Part shown: positions 57,801 to 64,000 of the stretch, piece by piece
How positions within the stretch are numbered: position 1 is the first letter of the stretch
How the letters are laid out: each line of letters opens with the position of its first letter
DNA from: Lophius americanus
Taxonomy: Eukaryota > Chordata > Actinopteri > Lophiiformes > Lophiidae
Direction: 5' to 3'
Assembly (NCBI GenBank): GCA_037951165.1
Contig: JBBDHG010000028.1
Coordinates: 5,970,501-6,034,500 of the forward strand
DNA: 64,000 bases
Made by a program: the position numbers and the translations under genes
The notes under the pieces: model-generated
What the model was told of the DNA's origin: nothing
The model's input: only the letters and a program-made list of their open reading frames with translations
Database searches by the model: none

Positions 57801-60654
57801 AAAGATCCGTCCATCCATCCAATGATCTTTCAAAGTTTACCTGTTAGATTAGAGGATCAGAGCACGTTTTTGATAAGAAGACTGGCAACACAACAAGATT
57901 ACCCCCGAACATTCGCTCATTACACGTCCTGCACCGATGATGAGTCAGTCATCGCTATAGAAGCAATTTGTATTCTGCTGAGTGACCTTCTGTTGTGAGA
58001 TGAAGAAGGAGAAATAATCGATTGTAGACCAGTTTTTGGATGTCAGAAAAAGCAGCCATGTTCCTATTCAAACTGTCATCCAATTGATAAACTCCAGAAT
58101 ATTTTTAGAGTTATTTGAAGAAAAAAACACCAACTCCATAGTTTCCTCAGCAACCGACCCCACACTGCCAAGAGTTTTCGTTCTTTGTCCCTTTCTATAT
58201 ACACTTTAGACAATGACAATCTCAGCCCCTTCTTCATCACAAAATGTTTAAAATTTGTCAAAAAATGTCTTGGTTAAAATGTTTAAAATACTCTGTCGAT
58301 GTAGCCATACTCGCCCTCCTCACAGACAGCATCTCAATTGCAACCGACCAACAATCCGTTGTTCACTTCACCCAGTGGTGCACCGAGAATCACCTCCTCC
58401 TCAACGTCTCCAAGACAAAGGAGCTCATATTCGACACCTTTCGTAAATTCTCAAACCCCATTGCCTTACTTTCATCTCCAGCCCACCAGTCCAGACGGTA
58501 AAGAGTTTCAGGCACCTCAGCCACATCCTACCTCGAGAATAAATTGAGCTTTGATCTGCATACCACAGACATCTATAAACACAGCCAACATAGACTCCCT
58601 ACCATCCCAATCTCAGGACTCAGTTAAACCCACTTACTGCTCCTCTTGTACCGACGTATCATTTAACCCATCCTCCTCTACTGCCCCAACTGTTATTTTC
58701 TCAATACTCAACCACACCAATGAAAACAAGCTAAATTAAATCCCCAACATAACATCTAAAATAATTTGTATCCCCACTCCCAACTTGCAGGCTCTTATTA
58801 ACACTGCCACTATTCGCAGAACACTCACCATTTCACATGACCCCTCCCACCCCCTCAATCTATAAGGGCTCTAAGCCACCTGGGTACGCCGTAATGAACT
58901 GTGTTGAGTCTGTTATGTCTTACATTTTTGTCCTTTATATGCACGGACTGTAAAAACACATTTCCTTTAAGCAGGAAACCCCAAAGAATGTTACTGAATC
59001 TGAATCATACTGAGCTGCTAGAATTCAACAAATGGCGGTCTAGACGACATATGGCTGTTGATTCTGTAACAGTTTAAGGTCTGATTGTTGCCTCTATATT
59101 TCGGCCTGATGCAGGGAATTCATGAACATGTCGCATTTCATCGAGATTTCCTTGTAAATATAAGTTTTGTAAACATTAGAAGAGGAATGCTTAAAACAAA
59201 AAGTGTGGTCCGGCATACTTTGGGCAATACTGGGTTATGAGGTAAAGCTCTTAATTGGAGGTCTTCCTCTTTCCGCTGCCTAAGATTCCCAACATGTGGC
59301 CTTCATTCAGACTGTCTGTGAAGTAATCGGGGATTTTACCGCCCCCATATTCAGCCACACTAATGCTCATTCATCCACTTCCTCCGCAGTCACTCATTCT
59401 GTATGATGCATGTGTGTCGTACCAGAGTGTGGGGGGTCCTCTGTGGGTCTGCTCTGCTGTGGGAGCGTGAGAATCTGACACTGGACTGAGTTGTGTCTTT
59501 GAGATGGACTGGAGAGGAGGAGAACGGCTTGCCTGTCAGATTGTTGTTGTTCATCTAGAACCTCGTCTGCTTTTGCTGCAGGGACTCTCTGCGTGGACAG
59601 GACTCCCAGGACGGCTCTGGTCATAGTGAGCTCTGATATTAGACAGCTTGGGTGTGGTTCCCAACACCTGGCCCTTGACCCTCAGCTCAGGAGCCTGCTT
59701 CAGTGGGTGGCCGCCTCCATGGCTGATGTCCCCCACATCCAGCTGAGTCCTGAAAGAGAGCTTCAGCAGGTGAACATTCTGATTATCCACCGATACAAAT
59801 ATAAACTGTAACTCATCTCTGTTGGTGTTCAGAAAAACAAGAACCTGTAAGGCAGTGTGATGAGACCCTCAAAATCATCTGATCATTTCAGAGGCACTAT
59901 ATCGATTTCTTGTCATTATTCTCAAAATAGTTGCATAATATCCAAAATAATTACTTAAAAATTGCAGTGTAATTTTCCGATATACAGATATTAATTCACA
60001 TAGTAGAATATATAACAAAAAGTCAAAATGTCCGAACAGTTCATGAGTATTAGTTATGAGCTGTCAACATCTGGACACTCCTGCATCCATGTCTTCTAAC
60101 GTATCTCTGAACAGACCCAGAAAGACCAGCTCTCATTATTTACTGGTAATTATGTAAATATAGATTGTTGAGTATTGATTTATTACTTATTAATTAAAAC
60201 TATTTGATTTTAATTGATAATATATTATTCATTATTGTTTTGTATTACTTATTATAAGAAATATTTCCAAATTCCATCCATTTATCAATTACTTTTCTCT
60301 ATTTTAACATCAACCTTTATGAATAAATTAAATGTCTGCTGACGTTTCTTCACAATGCCAACCGTAAGAAACTTGAAGGTTTCGGTGTAAGAGTCAATAC
60401 GTGTGCATACATTTTAAATCACATCTTCACAAGTAATAATTAATAAGGCGATGATTGAGGTGGATTCTGACCATGTGGTCTTTCAGCTCCCAGCGGTGGT
60501 CCAGAGACTCAAAGACAGGAAGTGGCGGGTCGGAGAGCTGCTGCATTCGCTGCTGCGCTACTGTGAAGAGAGTCAGAGCAAAGAGGAGTCGCTGCAAGGG
60601 TGCAGGAAACCTCACCATACCCCCCTCTTCCAGTGGCTGCTGGAGCACGCCTAG
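36757..60654 (+). CDS. akap11: A-kinase anchoring protein 11 (AKAP220), complete, 11 coding exons
   Basis: Scaffold that anchors PKA regulatory subunits and, in mammals, binds GSK3 and protein phosphatase 1. Coding exons are 36757-36819, 38196-38306, 38394-38447, 39014-39145, 43470-43731, 45850-50191, 50359-50499, 52591-52677, 57509-57555, 59582-59769 and 60487-60654. Phases chain through all junctions; the total is 5595 nt, 1864 residues, close to the roughly 1900 of mammalian AKAP11. Recognisable blocks are RASVRKE at the start, QSVSSIEDDFVTALEHLE, the helix YASDLSESVIQDAFIELSQ, a basic stretch followed by TPPPTP, LSVGDDSLGSWSNLSFEDE and a conserved C terminus (LLHSLLRYCEES, LFQWLLEHA). At least twelve amphipathic-helix modules are spread along the large exon. 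Position directly after DGKH agrees with the mammalian gene order. Confidence 0.94.
37150..37510 (+). mobile_element. Tc1/mariner-like transposase N-terminal remnant
   Basis: Reads VIHQSGKGSKAVSKVLAHHT SKVRPIIYT, matching the helix-turn-helix region of Tc1-like transposases, then a frameshifted continuation with a QNTSKELQT-like stretch. It lies in the AKAP11 intron after the first coding exon. Confidence 0.75.
38196..38306 (+). CDS. akap11: akap11 coding exon 2
   Basis: 37 codons, TVRESGSQCVKRLFRNKKEL then CSVGFELLTRDTTRLTE. KELCSV and LTE match mammalian AKAP11. The acceptor is tgtttgcag, the donor gtttgt. An alternative acceptor four bases later would break the frame. Confidence 0.88.
38394..38447 (+). 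CDS. akap11: akap11 coding exon 3 (short, GC donor)
   Basis: 18 codons, IQFVCLPSQCEEEDVTQQ. The upstream intron is only 87 bases. The 3' boundary CAG then gcaagt fits the GC-AG donor class rather than GT. Phase 0 on both sides, and the join to ELSSLPGRL matches the order of the mammalian protein. Confidence 0.8.
38463..38830 (+). repeat. GATA/GATG/GACA-rich simple repeat
   Basis: Interspersed agatagatgg, gacagacagaca and aatagat units fill most of the short intron between coding exons 3 and 4 of AKAP11. Confidence 0.85.
39014..39145 (+). CDS. akap11: akap11 coding exon 4
   Basis: 44 codons starting ELSSLPGRLCEHLRSLHIHS and ending DSRRLLDHRDAGPQ. The acceptor is tcttctccag, the donor gttggt at 39146. 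Phase 0-0. Confidence 0.88.
39297..39375 (+). mobile_element. Possible hAT-like repeat scrap
   Basis: ggggctctccaacgtttatt and tttttgcggaccagtaaatg resemble a common fish repeat with a CGGACCGG core. Short and diverged. Confidence 0.35.
41590..42755 (+). mobile_element. Rex1/CR1-like LINE reverse transcriptase pseudogene
   Basis: Frameshifted pieces: REFIRIKPKKAEGPDVISST, LLRDCADQLS, LSLERVPVLWKTS, WTTNYLTDRP, GTPRGTVLSPFLFRLYTSDF, NDLEYLNTIKDFVD and QVNSYQYLGVHRNNKLDG. Several are separated by indels and stops, and the catalytic YADD-like site reads FCDNSAIVG. Inactive. Confidence 0.88.
42760..43015 (-). mobile_element. Tc1-like transposase C-terminal remnant, minus strand
   Basis: On the minus strand it reads FNDLGITVLDWPANSPDLN-like sequence followed, after a deletion, by EPQPSTECIYKNIL. 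This corresponds to the end of a Tc1-like transposase. It directly abuts the LINE remnant. Confidence 0.7.
43470..43731 (+). CDS. akap11: akap11 coding exon 5, conserved N-terminal block
   Basis: Reads CSLRTVCVLRHNPSTTIYPQ, then GLVGCYIAGIRYTLELQ and DDTNQSVSSIEDDFVTALEH. GIRYTL and the DDTNQSVSSIEDDFVTA block are near identical to mammalian AKAP11. I chose the acceptor at 43468-43469 because the nearer AG at 43479-43480 would introduce a stop. The donor is gtaagt at 43732. Ends in phase 1. Confidence 0.92.
43855..44118 (+). repeat. Unnamed dispersed repeat, copy 9, followed by a SINE
   Basis: Contains ccatagatcttagtgctagg aaga, attagggggagctttatctc c and gtccaaacttgctgcaaatga, then stops exactly where the SINE begins, so the SINE may have inserted at this point. 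Confidence 0.75.
44120..44448 (+). mobile_element. tRNA-derived SINE
   Basis: The head resembles a tRNA with A box TGGCTCAGTCGG (44130-44141) and B box GGTTCAATTCA (44174-44184), the expected polymerase III promoter. The body ends in aaaagcgctgtataagtaca gtccatttaccatttacc, a 3' tail common to a fish SINE family. It is not a tRNA gene because it has no acceptor stem pairing. Confidence 0.8.
44450..45150 (+). repeat. Two-copy dispersed element, copy B
   Basis: Ordered homology with 21180-21960 (tctgagttgccatggtgaca c, gacacctatgagt, gttttcaaacaaaactttat, gttgaaatcaaac and tcgtacagtataagctc). Confidence 0.6.
45440..45650 (+). repeat. TCTG/TCTA-rich simple repeat
   Basis: Imperfect ctgtc / ctgtcta repetition, about 200 bases upstream of the giant AKAP11 exon. 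The three open frames across it are low-complexity artefacts. Confidence 0.85.
45850..50191 (+). CDS. akap11: akap11 giant exon (4342 nt), scaffold core
   Basis: Covers residues of about 208-1655. The acceptor is taatcacag; the donor AG then gtatgt lies at 50192. It holds a Ser-rich acidic N-terminal part (SDSEVSEFFDSFDQFDEMED), a Cys-containing segment, then a series of helices that begin [FY]A, including YASDLSESVIQDAFIELSQ at residue 713 and YAESLTAEIMKSALFNIRQ at 1632. A Lys-rich stretch followed by SPATPPPTPHYQ lies near 48340-48430, and an acidic run near 48515-48570. Continuing past the donor would add 39 noncoding-looking codons, so the end at 50191 is preferred. Confidence 0.95.
50359..50499 (+). 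CDS. akap11: akap11 coding exon 7
   Basis: Begins VPGREATQSTVSQQLSVGDD after completing a Ser codon, then SLGSWSNLSFEDEHPDDTSS and FLHLSD. The acceptor is ctctgtttag, the donor gtaaac. Phase 2-2, 141 nt, so it could be skipped in frame. Confidence 0.93.
50500..52590 (+). other. akap11: AKAP11 intron, no element recognised
   Basis: 2.1 kb with a GA tract near 50670 and otherwise unremarkable AT-rich sequence. Confidence 0.5.
52591..52677 (+). CDS. akap11: akap11 coding exon 8
   Basis: Reads SNGNSSSWSSLGLEGETCEE then RMSFSLSD. The acceptor is a NAGNAG (ccagcag), so the exon starts at 52591 or 52594, differing by one Ser. The donor is gttggt. Phase 2-2, 87 nt. The frame that reads through the donor is a shadow. 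Confidence 0.9.
53158..53887 (-). mobile_element. Tc1/mariner-like transposase pseudogene, minus strand
   Basis: The minus-strand frame at 53862-53593 reads LLNQTWHFQSFILWSEHTKQ, VLGSIDQPYVRRTKNEADAE, KNTPPTYREPWRRIT and so on, the central DDE-side region of Tc1-like transposases; the expected W(T/S)DE reads WSEH. It continues through stops with MESIKIRKVDLKVN-like and FAHKE pieces. Flanks show agtcaaaagtttggac and gaccgaaaacgtttggac. Confidence 0.8.
53888..56699 (+). other. akap11: AKAP11 intron, no gene seen
   Basis: Part of the 4.8 kb intron between the exons at 52677 and 57509. AT-rich, short stop-riddled frames, no element named. Confidence 0.5.
56700..56775 (-). repeat. MITE-like fish repeat, copy 2 (minus)
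   Basis: Reverse complement reads ccattaaaggtgtaatatgt aaaatttagtggcatctatt gg, matching the opening of the copy at 27157. Confidence 0.55.
57509..57555 (+). CDS. akap11: akap11 coding exon 9 (47 nt)
   Basis: Completes Ser and reads DNTEDKETEVKEQSS. The acceptor is gctctcaacag, the donor gtaagg. The SDS-D-TEDKE junction agrees with mammalian AKAP11. Phase 2 in, phase 1 out, so skipping would break the frame. Confidence 0.87.
58240..59000 (+). mobile_element. Rex1/CR1-like LINE remnant, second copy
   Basis: Reads VDVAILALLTDSISIATDQQ and WCTENHLLLNVSKTKELIFD in one frame, then after shifts INTATIRRTLTISHDPSHPL near 58795-58858. These are the region after the catalytic site and the C-terminal end of a fish LINE reverse transcriptase. 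Frameshifts and deletions make it inactive. It differs from the copy at 41590 and may be another subfamily. Confidence 0.82.
59582..59769 (+). CDS. akap11: akap11 coding exon 10, conserved C-terminal block
   Basis: Reads TLCVDRTPRTALVIVSSDIR, then LQWVAASMADVPHIQLSPER ELQQ. The acceptor is ttttgctgcag, the donor gtgaac at 59770. The hydrophobic core and LQWVAAS-DVP are typical of the AKAP11 C terminus. Ends in phase 0. Confidence 0.92.
60487..60654 (+). CDS. akap11: akap11 terminal coding exon
   Basis: Reads LPAVVQRLKDRKWRVGELLH, then SLLRYCEES and finally HHTPLFQWLLEHA with stop TAG at 60652-60654. The acceptor is tctttcag. The C-terminal W-L-L-E motif is the end of mammalian AKAP11. Confidence 0.94.
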   Translation, partial: LPAVVQRLKDRKWRVGELLHSLLRYCEESQSKEESLQGCRKPHHTPLFQWLLEHA

Positions 60655-61570
60655 ACAACCCCGCCCTGTGAACGAATGTGGACGGTGTGTTTATGCATTG
60701 CATGCTGGGACCAAGAGAACCTGCTGTCTTTTATTTGTTAGCCTTTTTGTTGTTTGGTTTCCCCGCCATCATTCATCAGGCTGCCTCTGTCGCGTGTTGA
60801 TTCAGTAAGCGGGCTCGCCCACACTCTTGTTGCTGTCATGTTTGAGCCGCAGAGAGAAGAGGATGATGTCACCAACCGTGAAAACACGCCGCACCCTTGT
60901 ATTATCAGAGGGAAGACTCTGGCAGTCATAAGTATTCAATTATTGTATTGTATTGTGAATGTGCTTCATTCATGGGTTCTTGTGAAGTTCTCTTCTGGAG
61001 CCCCAAACTATGGTGCCCCACAGAGAAAACAAGCCGCAACTAAAGAAAACACAAGCAAATAGATAAATACCACTACACAACACATTATGAAATCGCACTG
61101 CAATACATCACAACACAACAGAAGTGTTTCCAGAGGACAATTAAAAGTGATGAACATGTTGGGAAGCGCAAGTTTTGGCCAGGGTCACCACCGATGGTTA
61201 GCTGCCTTCTTTAATTTCAGTTTTTTGTTTGTTTTTTTGGCCTTGTTTATTGAACATTTTCCAAAAACAAATAGAAAATTATCTTTGTTAAACTTGTAAT
61301 AATAATTCCAAGCAACAATAACAAAAAACGGAATAAAATGAAATCTAAATAATAAATACCCTAACATGAATTAAATGCACTTAACTGATTAACACTCCCC
61401 ACTTTTGTTTGGTCTTTTTCAGGAATGAAAGATTATTTTTTTAAACGTTTTTAAAAGCAACAAAATTTGGAGCAACTTTTAAAATAATCTACCATTTCTG
61501 ATTTAAATATGGACCAATTGTTAAAATAGTATTACAGATAATTGAAGCTTTTTGTTTTGAATAAAAACAA
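60655..61570 (+). other. akap11: Probable akap11 3' UTR, end undefined
   Basis: No coding signal follows the stop. Canonical AATAAA hexamers occur at 61332 and 61560, and others lie much further downstream, for example at 63465. Mammalian AKAP11 has a long 3' UTR, so any of these could be used. Confidence 0.4.
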
Positions 61571-64000
61571 AAACAAACTTGACATGATTATCTAAAAAAT
61601 GGTTCAACGACACAGATGTGTGCATCACTTTTAAGGGTCTTCTGGGAACACTTGTATCTTGGTATTTGCAGCGTGTTTCCCAAATGATGCATACAAAGAC
61701 TTTTTGTAAAGAATGCTTTTAGAGAAGTATTTGACACTTTGTTAAACTTTTTTTTTGGCCACATCAAGTTACATACTTTTGTTCAGTAACTCCTCACAGG
61801 CTTTTAAATGCCAAAAAAAAAAAATCCTTATCAAATAGGACTTTTTCTGTAGAAAGAAGAAATAGAGACTCAAAATGAGTTCAACCAAACAGTTAAGCAG
61901 GACATTAAAGGGTTTACTTGCTTGGGTTTTGTCTCGTACTAAACGAGTGAATCAAGTTGAAAGCCCATATCTTCAGCGCTCGTGCCTCGGTATTCCTGTT
62001 CTAACGATATTGTGACGATGCCGCCTCGCCCCAATCCCCATGGTTAAACTTAGTAAAAGTAGTGGATGATGTTTACTAAGTATTAAAAATAACAAGAAGG
62101 AGGGTTTATTTTTTTTGAAGATAGTCTAATCGAACAGGAAATGCTGCTCAAAGCTCTCGAAGAGAAGCTTTGATGGCTTGAAGTTACCAAATGTAGCCTC
62201 TAAAGTGACTCGTATCCTCCAGCTCTGACTGTCATCATGAAGCGGAGCTGCTCCAGACTGGGGGAAGATCCAGTGACGCAGGTAGTGGATGTTCAGTAAT
62301 TTAAGAGTGCGCTCCTCTGAAACCACAAACCTCCCATTGCTCAACCCTGGACTCACACATGTCGTCACTATGGATGCTTCTCAGCACCCATCACCAGCCC
62401 CATGTGTTGGTCCTCCTGCACAGCACTACCAGCTCCATGCTGAGAAGCACTTTTTGATTTGGCCGAGGAGAACCTCCGGGCTCTGTCCTCAGACCGCTGT
62501 GAATTCAATCCCTCAAAGAAATGATTGGGATTTGTTATATTCCGCTATTTATTTTATTTAAAAAATTTTTGTAGTGGGATCTCTCCACAGTCCGAAAACT
62601 CATATCAGGACTTCCTTCATGTGTTGTAACACTGAAAACAAACAAAGAAAATACACCGCCTCGCTTTCTGATATTATAAACTAAAGTGTTGTTGGTGTCG
62701 TTTGCCTGCACGGCTTCATCTTTTCTAAAGCTCAGCTGCCGCCTTCTCTTTCTTCTCCTTCCTCTCCTCCTCCACCTTCCTCTTCCTCCTCCTTTCTCCC
62801 TCCTCCTCATCCTCATACTCTTTCCTTCCTATTTTTCTTCTTGTTCTTCATCTCCTTCCACCTTGTCTTCAACCTCCTTCTCCTTCCTTCTCTTCCTATC
62901 AACATGTTGCTGATCCAACTGCAGTGGTTTGTGGGTTTTTTTTGTCATGTATGATTTGTTTATGCGCTAAAATAAATATATATCCACTGTTTCTGTTAGG
63001 AAAGGGACTCTATGAGCTGATAGAATCCATCCTAGCAGACAGTGAAGTATTAACCTGTTTCGGTTTGCGCTGAAGGAATGTATTACCAGATTTGGAGATG
63101 ATCTCCGTTTGAATGCTGAAGGAGGTGATATTTTGTTTTTCTCACATGACATTCCCTTCGTGCTTCTCTGGTGGTTGTGAAGCTGAATGTTCCTGCAGAG
63201 ACGCTGTAAATGTGTTTTGCTCCTGTTGTTTCCAGTGTTATGTTCTGCTTCAGCAGCAGAACTGAAAAAAGAGCCAGCCGTACCTCCTCCTCTCCTCTAA
63301 CGCCCGTATTTCCTCCTGCTTCTTGTAAAATGCTGCCAAATAAAGAGATATATAACTGACCTAACTTATTCATTCTAACGGCGAGTTCACACCTCGTTGC
63401 TTCGTACAGTAGTTTCACACATTCAAGCTTGACGTGGGAGAGTTTATGTTCCAGCTTGGTGTGATAATAAAATTGTGCTTTTTCTTCTGCTCTCCTGTTT
63501 CCGTCTCCGTTTCATGATTTATGTTGTTTCTTATTTGTGCACAAAGATGATTATTCCCTTTTCTTCATTGAATAAAAATGATGTGGCTGTTGAATATTTA
63601 TCAAATGATTGGTGTGGAAAGTTGGTGGCCAGTATCTGTACAGTTCTCATGTACTGTACTTAAGTACACATTTGACTTCTTGTACTTTACAGGATTAGAG
63701 AGTTTTTTACGCTGCTTTATTCTTCTACTCCACTACATTGGTTTGACAGTCGCAGAGGGGGATGCGGTGAAGAAGTATGTTTAGATTACAACTTTTTTAT
63801 AGACGATTATTCCAGTTGAAGGATTTTTTTTGGATGAATTAACTTGAGAAAATCTTCAATTATCTGCAAAATGCCACAGAGCTGAAAACGCTGTTGTGAC
63901 TAAAGTTGACTTTTTAGAGACCAGTTCTAACAGCTCAGAGATACTGTAGAAGTACTTTGATGTAATAACTTGTTACTTCCAAGATTAGAAGATTTCAGCA
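61571..64000. other. Downstream of AKAP11: no gene recognised
   Basis: A CT-rich tract (62735-62900) and short open frames on both strands. In mammals the next gene is TNFSF11, but I find no TNF-like coding in this end of the window. Confidence 0.5.
62735..62900 (+). repeat. CT-rich polypyrimidine tract
   Basis: Dense TCC/TTC/CTT sequence that generates the open frames on both strands here. Confidence 0.85.

Noticed and set aside
62126..62368. 80-codon minus-strand open frame (TLKLLNIHYLRHWIFPQSGA region)
   Set aside because: Reads like ordinary protein locally, but no family is recognised, no splice-supported extension is seen, and a plus-strand frame overlaps it. Kept out for lack of support; a BLASTX search would decide.
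62535..62913. Arg-rich and Leu/Pro-rich open frames
   Set aside because: Artefacts of the CT-rich low-complexity tract.
63580..63784. Repeat fragment resembling fish transposon ends (acttaagtacac, cttctactccactacattgg)
   Set aside because: Too short and diverged to classify.
1..64000. A novel microbial-type system, CRISPR array or endogenous virus
   Set aside because: All coding evidence is vertebrate exon structure plus LINE, Tc1 and SINE remnants. No repeat-spacer array, gag/pol/env-like frame or LTR pair was seen.

Overview
This is a vertebrate nuclear locus. The introns are GT-AG, coding exons are short and dispersed, and the repeats (L2, Rex1/CR1-like and RTE-like LINEs, Tc1-like transposons, a tRNA-derived SINE) point to a ray-finned fish, probably a percomorph. 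No bacterial or viral gene system, CRISPR array or operon is present. The window holds two plus-strand protein-coding genes in tandem, in the order also found on human chromosome 13q14: the 3' half of diacylglycerol kinase eta (DGKH), then complete AKAP11 (AKAP220).

DGKH (about 496-18295 for the coding part in the window). Fourteen coding exons chain in compatible splice phase and give 539 whole codons plus a partial first codon and a stop. They cover the end of the linker that splits the kinase domain, the accessory catalytic subdomain, a C-terminal helical region, a basic segment and a SAM domain. The catalytic core, C1 and PH domains lie upstream of base 1. A poly(A) signal follows at 18531.

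Intergenic region and AKAP11 promoter (about 18560-29300). No gene is seen from 18560 to 28560; the stretch is AT-rich and full of repeats, including two large inverted or tandem-inverted AT-rich structures and a Tc1-like remnant. A GA-rich tract, a probable noncoding first exon with donor at 28940 and a perfect palindromic CRE (29068-29075) mark the AKAP11 start.

AKAP11 (coding 36757-60654). Eleven coding exons sum to 5595 nt including the stop, a predicted 1864-residue protein dominated by one 4.3 kb exon. The protein carries at least twelve spaced amphipathic-helix modules of the [FY]A type. Introns hold degraded LINEs and Tc1 transposons, and a SINE next to an older repeat.

The two genes share signalling logic only loosely: DGKH removes diacylglycerol (the PKC and Ras-GRP signal), while AKAP11 positions PKA with GSK3 and phosphatase. 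The points most worth checking are a recursive-splice-like first coding exon in AKAP11, a GC-AG intron, the helix array, the apparent lack of a canonical RVxF motif, a nine-copy unnamed repeat family concentrated in DGKH, and the AT-rich palindromes. Everything here was read by eye; exon borders rest on splice consensus, phase continuity and remembered family sequence, without alignment or transcript data.
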